Positions 8,618 through 17,503 of a DNA stretch of 64,000 nt are shown here, one piece after another. Within the stretch, counting starts at the first letter, position 1, and every line of letters begins with the position of its first letter. Position numbers and translations under genes: made by a program. Source of the DNA: Bacteroidota bacterium (GTDB taxonomy: Bacteria > Bacteroidota > Bacteroidia > UKL13-3); the NCBI GenBank assembly GCA_947477885.1, contig CANJUD010000001.1, forward strand, positions 482,632 to 546,631, read 5' to 3'. Under the pieces are notes generated by a model that saw only the letters and a list, made by a program, of their open reading frames with translations, made no database searches and was not told the origin of the DNA.

Positions 8618-8649
8618 TTGGTATTTTTTTGTTTTGCTGTATATATTTG
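8618..8649 (+). promoter_or_regulatory. Bacteroidota-type promoter of the YdeI-like gene
   Basis: TTG at 8618-8620, a 21-base spacer, and TATATTTG at 8642-8649 fit TTG-N19-21-TAnnTTTG. The start codon at 8729 lies 79 bases downstream. Between them is a short AT-rich direct-repeat tract (CATCACTTATCACTTATCATT, in two parts, near 8692-8712). Confidence 0.5.
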
Positions 8650-8728
8650 CCTCCATGTGCAATATAAAAAATGATGTCCCGTTATTGCATTCATCACTTA
8701 TCACTTATCATTAACCATTATCATATAC

Positions 8729-8983
8729 ATGGAACAAAGTATCGACCCTAGCATTGACAATTATATAGATAAACCCGCTGCGAAAGCTACCGAAAAAAAG
8801 GGAATTATAGCACCCGATTATTTTATAAAAGCATTAGAAAATTTTAGTCCATCACACCGCAAAGAATATATAAACTGGATTGCCGAAGCCAAGACCGAAT
8901 CAACGCGTGAACGACGCATGGCTCCTGCTATTGAGCAATTAGGCGAAGGGAAGAGAAGGGATTGGAAATATTTGAAGAAATGA
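8729..8983 (+). CDS. YdeI/OmpD-associated family protein
   Basis: 84 residues. The C-terminal half, SPSHRKEYINWIAEAKTEST then RERRMAPAIEQLGEGKRRDW, is the conserved core of the YdeI (bacteriocin-protection, OmpD-associated) family. It is shorter than E. coli YdeI, but stand-alone short versions are common in this phylum. The first 30 residues are low-complexity and charged. It has no signal peptide. The gene converges on the T9SS gene at 8989 with only five bases between the two stops. Molecular role is poorly defined in the family. Confidence 0.8.
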   Translation: MEQSIDPSIDNYIDKPAAKATEKKGIIAPDYFIKALENFSPSHRKEYINWIAEAKTESTRERRMAPAIEQLGEGKRRDWKYLKK

Positions 8984-8988
8984 CACCT

Positions 8989-11610
8989 CTACTCTAGCAA
9001 CTTAACTATCTTATAAGTAAACTTCTTATCATCGCTGGTAATATGCAATACATATATTGCCGAAGCTAAATCAGTCGTATTAACGGAGAATGTGGCAAAT
9101 TGATTAACGGGTATATTATTATAACTAGCCACTTGCTTGCCGGATATTTCATATAATTGAACATTGATGTTCTGTGTTGTTCTTGAATAAACTGCTATCT
9201 TAAACTCATTGCCGAAAGGGTTGGGATAAACGGATATATTAAATTTACAGTGTTCATCATAGTTTTGCGTAATAACAGTACTATCTTCAACTGTACATCC
9301 GCCATTAGTTTCTTTTACCCAATAAGTACCCGCTTTGGTTAAAATTATATCTTTTGTTGTATCTCCCGTATTCCATTTATAGCGATAACCTGCGGTGGCC
9401 GCAAGTTGTAATACTTCATCGCTGCAAATAAAAGTATCGTTTAACAGTTTTAAATAAGGCCGTGAGTTCAATTGTATTGCAACAGTATCCTGAGTAATGC
9501 ACCCTGTGGCACCTGTTAATATCTGTTTTATGGTATATAAACCCGAATCTTTTTGGTTAAGGTTAAAACCTTTTGGAATTGCTGGTAAATTGGGCTTATT
9601 GATAAAACTGTCTCTTAAAATATGTAAGCCATTGCGTACATAATATTTTTCCGAAACTATGGTATCATTGTATAAAGGTTTTATTTGGAATACTTGTGGG
9701 ATGCAGCCGGTGGTGGGGCTTAGGGTTAAACCTGGCTGGGGGGCAGGGGTGATGTAGATAGGTTGCAATGTAGTGAAGGCGTCTTCACATAATCCGTTAT
9801 AAAAAATGAGCTTAACAATATAGTTCCCACTTTTATTATATATATGCCCGACACTTCCCATACCTATCGACTTAAGAGGACTAGGTGCATATATAATGGT
9901 ATCTGTTCCATCGCCAAAATACCAGTGCCAACTATATGGCACATAGGGAGAATATTTATCAGCATAAGATGAATCTTTAAACAGAATACTCGTATATTGA
10001 CAATGTTTTTCAGGCAAAGTGTAAAAATTTGCAACGGGTGGAGTTTGTGCATATATACTATCGCTGAACCACGCATAATAACCATCCACTGATATGCCTT
10101 TAAGTTTATAATAAATGCCATCCCTTAAATCTGTTATATAGCAAGCATTACCTAAAGTACTATCGAACATGTTCGTATTCCTATTCCACACATACCAAAC
10201 AAAAGACTTATAAACAGAATCAGCATTAGTATATAATGTTGCAGAATTACAGTCAATCTTTTCTACTGTTGACAATAATTTATTAAAATGAATTGGGGAA
10301 TAATTACTGCGGACATCTATATAGAAATTTGCTTGTTCAGCACTATCTGTATTTTTATAAAATGAACTGTCACATATTAATATTGGATAATTTCTGTACA
10401 CTTTACAATAGGGGAAAGGCAAATTAGGCTTTGCTATTACAATTGCAGTTGTGCAATTTACATAAAGATACAATCTCCCTGAAGGATGATTGCTTATGTT
10501 GAATAACCCAACAGTATTGAAAGAATACCCATGGGGTGAGGTTCTGTTTTCGAAAATTGTAGTGTCAAATATTTTTGTCTGCTGTCTATTGAAGATATTA
10601 TATTGATATATTTCTAATACATGATTGTAATTGTAATCTTCTTTGTTATAAGCAATATACACGAAAGTGTCATTGTCAGTTACCGCATAGCTTGAATAAA
10701 AGCTGTTGCTAAAAGTATTAGTTCTGTAAGGCACCTTTTTAAAGTACGGCATTGTGTCAAGTTTATATATGGTGTCAATGGAAGAAAAATCTTCAGATAG
10801 ACGCATTAGATAAATTTTGAAATTACAAATACTATTAGTGTCACTATAATCAGGATACTGTACCAATATAATATTTTTGTTTGCAAATGAAATAAAATTA
10901 TAGTATAGTGGAGATAAATTTAAGTAATAAATGTTCTCATGAAATTTATAAAATGATTTTGATTGAAAAAAAATATTACTGAAATCACACCTATATATTT
11001 CTTGCGAATCTGTAGTTAAAGTAATTAGCTCAAAATATCTGAACTGTTTATCTATAATTATAGAATAGTTTTTCCATCTTTGAATATTTTTTGAAATATT
11101 AACAACAGGTGTATCAGTATAATTGCCACTATTTTTTATAACTCCAAGCAATTTTAATCCATTCTCTATTACTGAAAATTTATTATTAACATAGTTTAGA
11201 TTTAATATATATATATATGAGCTACTTTCAAAAGAAATCTTCTTTGTTAAAGAATCCCTTATTATTATTATATGATAATTTACATCAGATATACTATCAG
11301 GTATAATAAATATCCTGTTAGACAGTTTAACATCGGCACTATCAGATATGATTTTTATTGAATCTTCAGCGGAAGTATATATGTATCTATTCTGTAAATT
11401 AAACCATCCAAGTCTATCTCCTTTTTTATTCCTTATTTCAATATAAGCAGGGTATTTAAAACTTTCAAACCCCAAATTAGATGGCTCCAGTTTGTTGCTA
11501 ATCATCAAACCTTTAGTGTTATTATTGATATGGTATTGATGGTGCATAACCTGTCCATATATTGTAGTTAAACAACAAGCACAATAAAATAATATTAATA
11601 AATATTTCAT
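8989..11610 (-). CDS. Large secreted protein with PKD domain and T9SS tail
   Basis: 873 residues with signal peptide (KYLLILFYCACCLTTIYGQ). The first ~480 residues look like a beta-propeller-like region without a named domain. A PKD domain (about 535-620; SWHWYFGDGTDTI ... SGNYIVKLIFYNG) follows, then an Ig-like segment (SRPYLKLLNDTFICSDE ... TGDTTKDIILTKAGTYWV) and a type A T9SS tail (FNISVYPNPFGNEF ... SAIYVLHI ... YKIVKLLE). It is probably a surface adhesin or matrix protein. A smaller secreted-protein gene lies 61 bases upstream on the same strand. Ligand unknown. Confidence 0.85.
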   Translation of the reverse strand: MKYLLILFYCACCLTTIYGQVMHHQYHINNNTKGLMISNKLEPSNLGFESFKYPAYIEIRNKKGDRLGWFNLQNRYIYTSAEDSIKIISDSADVKLSNRIFIIPDSISDVNYHIIIIRDSLTKKISFESSSYIYILNLNYVNNKFSVIENGLKLLGVIKNSGNYTDTPVVNISKNIQRWKNYSIIIDKQFRYFELITLTTDSQEIYRCDFSNIFFQSKSFYKFHENIYYLNLSPLYYNFISFANKNIILVQYPDYSDTNSICNFKIYLMRLSEDFSSIDTIYKLDTMPYFKKVPYRTNTFSNSFYSSYAVTDNDTFVYIAYNKEDYNYNHVLEIYQYNIFNRQQTKIFDTTIFENRTSPHGYSFNTVGLFNISNHPSGRLYLYVNCTTAIVIAKPNLPFPYCKVYRNYPILICDSSFYKNTDSAEQANFYIDVRSNYSPIHFNKLLSTVEKIDCNSATLYTNADSVYKSFVWYVWNRNTNMFDSTLGNACYITDLRDGIYYKLKGISVDGYYAWFSDSIYAQTPPVANFYTLPEKHCQYTSILFKDSSYADKYSPYVPYSWHWYFGDGTDTIIYAPSPLKSIGMGSVGHIYNKSGNYIVKLIFYNGLCEDAFTTLQPIYITPAPQPGLTLSPTTGCIPQVFQIKPLYNDTIVSEKYYVRNGLHILRDSFINKPNLPAIPKGFNLNQKDSGLYTIKQILTGATGCITQDTVAIQLNSRPYLKLLNDTFICSDEVLQLAATAGYRYKWNTGDTTKDIILTKAGTYWVKETNGGCTVEDSTVITQNYDEHCKFNISVYPNPFGNEFKIAVYSRTTQNINVQLYEISGKQVASYNNIPVNQFATFSVNTTDLASAIYVLHITSDDKKFTYKIVKLLE

Positions 11611-11671
11611 TAATTTAAAATAAGAAAAGTTTGAGTCTTTATATTAAAACTCAAACCTTTCATAAGTATTG

Positions 11672-12436
11672 TTATGGGCAATTACATGGATCTATAGGAC
11701 AGGGCTGCCCCGGAACTGGGCTATAACCTTGAAAAGTAACCCCTTTGCCACTATGTTTGATGGGGATATCATCTGAGAACTCATTGTACCAAACTTGATT
11801 ACTACCCAACACCCATCCTAAACCTGGGGTGTTACTGTTTACAGCATCAAATGTCCCCTGATATAAATAGTCCCAGCTTGTGGTAGCAATTGTTGGATAA
11901 ACTACAAAAGTATAAATTTGACCATTCCCTGTAGGCAAACAATAGTCGATGCATATATCCCCATTTGCATCTGATGTTAGTGTTTGCGGAGTATTCGGGA
12001 GTATTAAATGCGAAGCAAGGTAGGCTCTTTTTGCGGTTAAATCACTTTCAATCCAATCATCATAAACGCTATAATTAACATTTTGAATATTTAGAACATC
12101 AAATTTGTATTGGCTGTTAGCAGCCAAACCATTATAGCAAACTCTTACCTTCTTCTTTGGACAAGTTGTTGGGGTTGGACAGCAAACTGGGATTACAATA
12201 TTAGAATAATCGTTTGTGTAAGGGGGTACTGGTGCTGTAAAACTTATTGTCGTTGTTGTTCCTGGAGGTGTTCCGTTTGTCCCATCGCATGGAGTGATTG
12301 TCATTTGAGTAGGCTTTTGGTTACTTTGTCCAGTACTACTAGAATAAATTCCAATAAATAGTAAAAGAATCACACAAAATCGCCATCGACCAAATGTCGC
12401 ATTAAGCTGTGTGTGTGTGTGTTGATTTTTCGGCAA
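11672..12436 (-). CDS. Secreted protein of unknown function with an AC-repeat in its start region
   Basis: 254 residues if the TTG at 12436 is used. A hydrophobic signal (RWRFCVILLLFIGIYSSSTGQ) is followed by a Thr/Pro-rich part with Cys pairs (VIPVCCPTPTTCPKKKVRVC; CPIDPCNCP at the end). There is no ATG in frame before the signal. The ATG at 12485 opens a frame that reaches a stop inside the AC tract (12408-12422) one frame off. Adding one AC unit, or losing two, would join it to this coding frame and give a signal peptide with a longer N-region. The gene may be switched by slippage, or the TTG may be the real start. No T9SS tail is obvious. Confidence 0.65.
   Translation of the reverse strand: MPKNQHTHTQLNATFGRWRFCVILLLFIGIYSSSTGQSNQKPTQMTITPCDGTNGTPPGTTTTISFTAPVPPYTNDYSNIVIPVCCPTPTTCPKKKVRVCYNGLAANSQYKFDVLNIQNVNYSVYDDWIESDLTAKRAYLASHLILPNTPQTLTSDANGDICIDYCLPTGNGQIYTFVVYPTIATTSWDYLYQGTFDAVNSNTPGLGWVLGSNQVWYNEFSDDIPIKHSGKGVTFQGYSPVPGQPCPIDPCNCP
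12408..12422. repeat. Dinucleotide microsatellite (TG)7T
   Basis: Fifteen bases of uninterrupted TG (AC on the coding strand), coding for the HTHT segment of the secreted protein at 11672-12436. It lies between an out-of-frame upstream ATG (12485) and the signal peptide, the arrangement of a contingency repeat. Confidence 0.85.
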
Positions 12437-12655
12437 CGGCTGCTATTTCTAGCACGGCTGCATTTTTTGTATTGTTTTTTGTCATAAGGTTTTGTCCATA
12501 CAAATTAGTTCCATAAGCAGGGCAAATATAACCAAAATAGTTACAAAACATTTTTTTTAAAACGGTATGTCAATCCGGGTAAATATAAGAAAAGGATATT
12601 TACATTTGTCTATTCTTCTATAATTCCGAATTACTCGGAACAAGATCACAAAAAG

Positions 12656-12982
12656 CTAAACAGCAAAACTTTCACCACACCCGCAACTTCTACTGGCATT
12701 GGGATTTATAAAACTAAATCCTTTGCCATTGAGCCCATCTGAAAAATCCAATTCGGTACCGCAGAGGTAGAGAAAACTCTTCATATCGCATAAAATTTTC
12801 TCACCCTTGTCTTCAAACAATTGGTCGCCAGCTTTCATTTCATTATCGAAATCGAGATTATAGGTGAGCCCGCTGCAACCGCCACCAACAACCGAAACAC
12901 GAATCATATAGTCTGCAGTTAAATGAGACTCCTGTTTCAATTGGTCTATTTTAGTTTTTGCTATATCAGAAACTGTTATCAT
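12656..12982 (-). CDS. iscA: Iron-sulfur cluster assembly accessory protein (IscA/SufA type)
   Basis: 108 residues starting MITVSDIAKTKIDQL at the ATG at 12982; an upstream in-frame start would add a non-homologous tail. The three conserved cysteines are present: the one in GGGCSGLTYNL and the SCGCG pair near the C-terminus. A-type carriers receive Fe-S clusters or iron and hand them to target proteins. It is third in an iscS-iscU-iscA operon, separated from iscU by a 70-base spacer holding a dispersed repeat. Whether it functions like IscA, SufA or ErpA cannot be settled here. Confidence 0.93.
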   Translation of the reverse strand: MITVSDIAKTKIDQLKQESHLTADYMIRVSVVGGGCSGLTYNLDFDNEMKAGDQLFEDKGEKILCDMKSFLYLCGTELDFSDGLNGKGFSFINPNASRSCGCGESFAV

Positions 12983-13019
12983 AATACAATTATAATTTAT
13001 ATAATATAATACTAGCGTC

Positions 13020-13060
13020 AAATACTTGCTACTTGCTACTAGCTACTAGATACTATTTAA
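13020..13060. repeat. Dispersed 40-bp degenerate repeat (AATACTTGxTAC family), copy 1
   Basis: AATACTTGCTACTTGCTACT at 13021-13040 and AGCTACTAGATACTATTTAA at 13041-13060. It matches a copy at 19083-19122, upstream of msrB, at about 35 of 40 positions. Internally it is built of degenerate 7-8 base units. It overlaps the last codons of iscU by a few bases and fills most of the iscU-iscA spacer. Confidence 0.75.
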
Positions 13061-13457
13061 GAGGTAACGCCTCCAATCCATTCTTCACACGATAATCATT
13101 GATCGCTGTACGTATGGCATCTTCAGCTAATACTGAGCAGTGTATTTTTACAGGAGGCAATGATAATTCCTCAACAATATCCATATTGTCAATAGTTAAA
13201 GCATCATCAATGGTTTTTCCTTTCAGCCATTCGGTAGCCAAACTGCTGCTTGCAATTGCTGAACCACAACCAAAGGTTTTAAACTTCGCATCGGTAATGG
13301 TATGTGTGGTTTCATCTACCTCAATTTGAAGACGCATCACATCTCCACATTCGGGTGCACCCACAAGACCAGTTCCTACGTTCTTTTTGTTTTTGTCAAG
13401 TGTTCCTATATTTCTAGGACTTGTATAATGTTCGATTACTTTTTCTGAATAAGCCAT
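13053..13457 (-). CDS. iscU: Fe-S cluster assembly scaffold IscU
   Basis: 134 residues, normal IscU length. The three cluster-ligand cysteines are visible: GAPECGDVM, FGCGSAIASSS and the late VKIHCSVLAEDA. The LPPVKIHC block is the recognition loop for the HscA chaperone in the family, though no hscBA genes are in the window. IscU holds the nascent cluster built with sulfur from IscS. It lies 86 bases downstream of iscS; that spacer holds a strong hairpin. Confidence 0.95.
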   Translation of the reverse strand: MAYSEKVIEHYTSPRNIGTLDKNKKNVGTGLVGAPECGDVMRLQIEVDETTHTITDAKFKTFGCGSAIASSSLATEWLKGKTIDDALTIDNMDIVEELSLPPVKIHCSVLAEDAIRTAINDYRVKNGLEALPLK

Positions 13458-13504
13458 TGTAGTATTTTTTATTTTATAATTGCTATTTTTTATTTTTGAT
13501 GCCT

Positions 13505-13528
13505 GTGGTTGGTGTTGTCACCAACCAC
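13505..13528. repeat. 10-bp perfect hairpin in the iscS-iscU spacer
   Basis: GTGGTTGGTG (13505-13514), loop TTGT, CACCAACCAC (13519-13528). No T-run follows, so it is not a classic terminator. The core TGGTTGGTGTTGTCACC recurs in the tandem repeat near 62646, so it belongs to a dispersed family. In the transcript it could stabilise or separate the iscS and iscU parts. Confidence 0.7.
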
Positions 13529-13543
13529 ATTGCTTGTATATTA

Positions 13544-14758
13544 TTAATGTTCTTGCCAGTCTATACTTTTCAAATCTATTCCCTCTTTAAACATTTCCCA
13601 TAGTGGACTCATTTCTCTTAATTTATTTACTGCAGTAGTTACTTGATCAATTGCAAAATCAACTTCTTCCTCTGTGGTGAAACGACCCAAGCCGAAACGC
13701 AAGCTTGAGTGGGCTAATTCATCATCCAAACCTAATGCTTTTAATACATAAGATGGTTCGAGTGATGCTGAGGTGCAGGCTGAGCCACTTGACAATGCGA
13801 TATCTTTCACACCCATCAATAAACCTTCGCCTTCCACATATTTAAAAGATATATTAGATACCTGAGGCAAACGATGTTCTTTGTTTCCGTTCAAATAGGT
13901 TTCCTCCAATTTCATTAAAGAAGTTTCCAATTTATCACGCAATGCTTTAATTCGTTTGTTATCGCTTTCCATATCGGTCATGCATATTTCGCAAGCTTTA
14001 CCCAAACCAACTATGCCTGGCACATTTAAGGTGCCAGAACGCATGCCACGCTCGTGGCCGCCACCGTCCATTTGTGAGGTAACCTTTACACGTGGATTTT
14101 TACGACGAACATATAAAGCTCCCACACCTTTTGGTCCATACATTTTATGGGCAGTAAATGCCATCAAATCAATCCCATCGGCTTGCACATCAACGGGAAT
14201 TTTTCCTACTGCTTGCGTGGCATCGGTAAATACCAACACACCATGTTTTTTTGCAATAGCGGATATTTCCTTGATGGGTTGTAATACACCAATTTCATTA
14301 TTGGCATACATCAATGACACTAAGATCGTAGTTGGCTTAATAGATGCTTCAAGCTCCTCAAGATTTATTATGCCATCTTCTCCAACTGACAAATAAGTAA
14401 TTTCAGCACCTGCTTTTTCTAAATGTTTACAAGTATCAAGAACTGCTTTGTGCTCCGTTTTTGTGGTAATAATATGATTGCCTTTTTCACGGTACATTTC
14501 AAATACACCTTTAATGGCAAGGTTATCACCTTCCGTTGCTCCGCTGGTAAAAATAATTTCTTTTGCATCAGCATTGATAAGCTTTGCCACTTGCTCACGG
14601 GCATAGTCGACAGCTTCTTCAGCTTGCCAACCAAATGCGTGATTACGACTTGCGGCATTCCCAAAATTATTGGTGAAATATGGAATCATAGCCTCTACAA
14701 CCCTTGGATCGCAAGGGGTGGTGGCATTGTGGTCTAAATATATAGGTAGTTTTAACAT
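13544..14758 (-). CDS. iscS: Cysteine desulfurase IscS
   Basis: 404 residues from the ATG at 14758 (a TTG five codons upstream is less likely). Class V aminotransferase fold: [14 protein letters not shown] at the N-terminus, the PLP-binding lysine in [17 protein letters not shown], and the mobile catalytic cysteine loop [17 protein letters not shown]. It supplies persulfide sulfur for Fe-S clusters and other thio-cofactors. It heads the iscS-iscU-iscA operon. No IscR, HscA/B or ferredoxin gene is linked. A 13-bp inverted repeat lies 27 bases upstream. Confidence 0.96.
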   Translation of the reverse strand: MLKLPIYLDHNATTPCDPRVVEAMIPYFTNNFGNAASRNHAFGWQAEEAVDYAREQVAKLINADAKEIIFTSGATEGDNLAIKGVFEMYREKGNHIITTKTEHKAVLDTCKHLEKAGAEITYLSVGEDGIINLEELEASIKPTTILVSLMYANNEIGVLQPIKEISAIAKKHGVLVFTDATQAVGKIPVDVQADGIDLMAFTAHKMYGPKGVGALYVRRKNPRVKVTSQMDGGGHERGMRSGTLNVPGIVGLGKACEICMTDMESDNKRIKALRDKLETSLMKLEETYLNGNKEHRLPQVSNISFKYVEGEGLLMGVKDIALSSGSACTSASLEPSYVLKALGLDDELAHSSLRFGLGRFTTEEEVDFAIDQVTTAVNKLREMSPLWEMFKEGIDLKSIDWQEH

Positions 14759-14784
14759 GATAATTATATGCAAATTTCGTTTAT

Positions 14785-14816
14785 TTAGAACAAATAAAAA
14801 TAATTATTTGTTCTAA
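14785..14816. promoter_or_regulatory. Perfect 13-bp inverted repeat upstream of iscS
   Basis: TTAGAACAAATAA (14785-14797), 6-base spacer, TTATTTGTTCTAA (14804-14816). It lies 27 bases from the iscS start codon and about 140 bases from pdxJ. Its position suits an operator of the isc operon or a leader hairpin. No regulator gene is adjacent, so the binding protein is unknown. Confidence 0.6.
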
Positions 14817-14942
14817 TAATTGAATAAAAATCCTAAGTTATTAATGATTAGTTTGTTACTTTATTTAAAAAAATGTTGTAAAACACAATTAATCCACACC
14901 AGCCAATCAAAACATTATATATTTTTGAACCTATTTTTAAAA

Positions 14943-14950
14943 TACCTTTG
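14943..14950 (+). promoter_or_regulatory. Promoter -7 element of pdxJ, very short leader
   Basis: TACCTTTG fits TAnnTTTG and ends five bases before the pdxJ ATG, so transcription would start at or just inside the start codon (leaderless or nearly so). No TTG lies at the ideal 19-21 spacing upstream, so the call is tentative. Confidence 0.35.
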
Positions 14951-14955
14951 CAGCC

Positions 14956-15681
14956 ATGCACACCAAACTCAGTGTAAATATTAACAAATTTGCCACCTTA
15001 CGAAATTCTCGGGGTGGCAATAATCCGGACGTAGTGAAAGCTGCAGTGGATGCTGAACGCTTTGGTGCGGAGGGCATCACCGTGCATCCACGCCCCGACC
15101 AAAGACATATAAGATATGATGATGTTTTTGCTTTGAAAAATGCGGTGACTACCGAATTTAATATAGAAGGAAATCCATTGGGGGAATTTATAAAACTAGT
15201 TCTTCAAGTAAAACCCAATCAAGTAACTTTAGTGCCTGATGCTGAGCATGCACTCACTTCTGATGAGGGTTGGGATACAATTAAGTATGCCTCATTTTTA
15301 AAAGATACAATCGCACAATTCAAAGAACAAAATATACGCGTTTCCATTTTTTGCAACGCTGATGAAAGATTGGTAGAAGCTGCAAAAGCAACAGGAACTG
15401 ACAGGATAGAACTATATACGGGTCCTTATGCTCATCACTATCATACTGATAAAAATAAAGCTATAAAAGATTATATACTTGCTGCAAATATTGCTACCAA
15501 TCTGGGCTTAGGAATCAATGCTGGGCATGATCTTGACCTGCATAACCTAGAATTTTTCAAACAACAAATACCAAATCTATTGGAAGTTTCAATCGGCCAT
15601 GCTTTAATTTGCGACAGTATATACTATGGTTTTGAAAACACCATACAAATGTATAAACGAAAACTCTCAACTATTATATAA
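14956..15681 (+). CDS. pdxJ: Pyridoxine 5'-phosphate synthase
   Basis: 241 residues, normal PdxJ length. Conserved blocks: LSVNINKFATLRNSRGGNNP at the N-terminus (phosphate and substrate contacts), GITVHPRPDQRHI, and IELYTGPYAHHYH then GINAGHDLDLHNL near the C-terminus. PdxJ condenses 1-deoxyxylulose 5-phosphate with 3-amino-2-oxopropyl phosphate to pyridoxine 5'-phosphate in the DXP-dependent vitamin B6 pathway. PLP is the cofactor of IscS, encoded divergently next to it. A small secreted-protein gene follows after 13 bases. Confidence 0.96.
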   Translation: MHTKLSVNINKFATLRNSRGGNNPDVVKAAVDAERFGAEGITVHPRPDQRHIRYDDVFALKNAVTTEFNIEGNPLGEFIKLVLQVKPNQVTLVPDAEHALTSDEGWDTIKYASFLKDTIAQFKEQNIRVSIFCNADERLVEAAKATGTDRIELYTGPYAHHYHTDKNKAIKDYILAANIATNLGLGINAGHDLDLHNLEFFKQQIPNLLEVSIGHALICDSIYYGFENTIQMYKRKLSTII

Positions 15682-15694
15682 AAAATTCATAAAT

Positions 15695-16213
15695 ATGATG
15701 AATACATTTTTCAAAAAAAGCATCTTCCTATTGATGCTGTTCACTGCAAGTAATTATATGTTTTCTCAAGCAGTTCCCGCTGCTGGACAGCTATATAAAG
15801 ATATCCCTAAAAAAGTACGTATCAATTTCGAAACGATGTATCCACAAAAAGTGGGTGGTGGTTTTAAAAACAAAAATTATGTAAGCAGTGTTTGGCAAAA
15901 AACAAATGATACAGTATATGAAGTTAAAATAACACAAGCAAATAAATCTACTATTTTCTCAAGGTATTATAAGAATGGAAATTGGCTATTGACGGGCAAT
16001 CCCCTCACTGTAGCACTAAATAAAATTAGCAACCTGCCACAAGATTTAAACGATGTTTGGAAAACACAATATAAAACAGCTACTATTATATCGGCAGCAA
16101 AAGTTACTACCCCTTTCTATAATACTTTGTATGAAGTTTATTTTATACAGAACAATAAAAAAATACGTCGCTATTTTATAGATAATGGATTTGCGATAGA
16201 TAAGTTAGAATAG
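15695..16213 (+). CDS. Small secreted protein, PepSY-like
   Basis: 172 residues from the ATG at 15695 (a second ATG follows directly). The signal peptide is NTFFKKSIFLLMLFTASNYMFSQ. The mature part has two imperfect repeats of a beta-rich PepSY-like pattern, IPKKVRINFETMYPQK and LPQDLNDVWKTQYKTA, each followed by strand-forming sequence (VYEVKITQANKSTIFSRYY; LYEVYFIQNNKKIRRYFID). Such PepSY/DUF2874-like proteins are periplasmic with unclear roles. It lies 13 bases behind pdxJ and is likely cotranscribed. Confidence 0.75.
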   Translation: MMNTFFKKSIFLLMLFTASNYMFSQAVPAAGQLYKDIPKKVRINFETMYPQKVGGGFKNKNYVSSVWQKTNDTVYEVKITQANKSTIFSRYYKNGNWLLTGNPLTVALNKISNLPQDLNDVWKTQYKTATIISAAKVTTPFYNTLYEVYFIQNNKKIRRYFIDNGFAIDKLE

Positions 16214-16387
16214 GATTACGAAGCATGAACCGAAGCGGTTTCGGGGGTCTGGATTCGGGATTCGGAGCCTCCTAGATAGCTATCGGGACGGCGTCAGCCG
16301 CTAACTAATAAAGTAAGACAGTATAAAAGTAGTATAAAGACATTGCAGCCAATAGTAAATCTGGCGTCAGCCACTAACTACTGTTTA
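16214..16387. repeat. Convergent spacer with degenerate dispersed repeats
   Basis: Between the convergent secreted-protein and fic genes. It contains two GGCGTCAGCC(G/A)CTAACTA blocks (about 16283 and 16362) and a run of degenerate units, CACTAACTACTGTTTACTAA then CCACTAATTACTATA, like those at 30030-30110 and 38428-38452. No gene or clear terminator is seen. Confidence 0.5.
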
Positions 16388-17503
16388 CTAACCACTAATT
16401 ACTATATAAGAAGTGCTTCTTCCTCCGCCATCTTCTTTCTTCAATATCTCTTTATTTATAAAATCCTGTATATCGCGCAAAGCTGTATCGGGCGAGCATT
16501 TAGTTATCTTGGCCCATTTAGAAGAAGTGAGTTTTCCATCAAATCCATCTAGTAATTTATTGACCATTAATTTTTGTCTTGAATTGAGATGTGTGTCTTT
16601 ATGCTTCTCCCAAAAATCAACTTTATATAATACTTTTGAAAGTGTATTTTCGGTAGCATGCAAGGCACTATGTAAACAGTTTAAAAACCACTGCAGCCAA
16701 TTGCTGATATCTAAAGTTCCTTGCTGGGTTTTTTCGAGTATATCATAATACTTTTTTCGCTCCAATCTTATTTGTGCTGACATGCTGTAAAACCTTTGCG
16801 TGCTGCCATCAGCGCGGGCAAGCTGCATATCGGCTATTGCACGGGCTATGCGTCCATTGCCATCATCGAAAGGATGTATAGTTACATACCATAAATGAGC
16901 TATTCCTGCTTTTAGAACGGGATCTAATTTATCTTTGGCATTAAACCACTTAATAAATTGACCCATTTCTTTGTTTACAATTTTTGCATCGGGTGCTTCA
17001 AAATGTACTTTCTCTTTTCCCAAAGCACCAGAAATTACTTGCATAGGACCTGAAGCATCATCACGCCATTTGCCCACTTTTATTTTATACATTCCACTTC
17101 TCCCTGCGGGAAATAGTGAAGCATGCCAACTATATAATCTTTCGGCACTTAATCGTTTTTCATTTTGCTGGGTACCATCCAACATCATTTCTACCACACC
17201 GTCTACATTTCTATCTGAGCGAACCAAGCCTGATATATCCATACCCAAATGCCTGGCTATAGACGAACGCACTTGCTCAGGACTTAATAATTCTCCTTCT
17301 ATTTCTGATGACTTCAATACATCCAATGTTAGGGTTTCTAAAACAGCTTCTTCTCTTAAATGAAAACCCAATGCTTCCATTTTTCCCATTATTTTTCCCT
17401 GCAAATGCCTTACCTGCCCAAGCGTAAACACCAGCTCCTCTCGCTTCCAAGTAAAATTGGGCCAAGATTTTTTTTGATGTATATAGATTTCTATTCTCCG
17501 CAA
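16388..17503 (-). CDS. Fic-family AMP-transferase with N-terminal inhibitory helix and C-terminal winged helix
   Basis: 371 residues. An N-terminal DUF4172-type domain contains the inhibitory motif S65-SEI-E69-G70 ([S/T]xxxE[G/N]), so this is a class II (intramolecularly inhibited) Fic protein. The catalytic Fic motif is H210-PFDDGNGRIAR-221, complete. The last ~60 residues (SRQKLMVNKLLDGFDGKLTS ... CSPDTALRDIQDFI) look like a winged helix. Fic enzymes transfer AMP from ATP to target-protein hydroxyls. The only start before the conserved SWPNFTW block is a TTG at 17503, which overlaps an operator-like repeat. The winged helix plus the repeats suggest self-regulation. Target unknown. Confidence 0.92.
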   Translation of the reverse strand: MRRIEIYIHQKKSWPNFTWKREELVFTLGQVRHLQGKIMGKMEALGFHLREEAVLETLTLDVLKSSEIEGELLSPEQVRSSIARHLGMDISGLVRSDRNVDGVVEMMLDGTQQNEKRLSAERLYSWHASLFPAGRSGMYKIKVGKWRDDASGPMQVISGALGKEKVHFEAPDAKIVNKEMGQFIKWFNAKDKLDPVLKAGIAHLWYVTIHPFDDGNGRIARAIADMQLARADGSTQRFYSMSAQIRLERKKYYDILEKTQQGTLDISNWLQWFLNCLHSALHATENTLSKVLYKVDFWEKHKDTHLNSRQKLMVNKLLDGFDGKLTSSKWAKITKCSPDTALRDIQDFINKEILKKEDGGGRSTSYIVISG

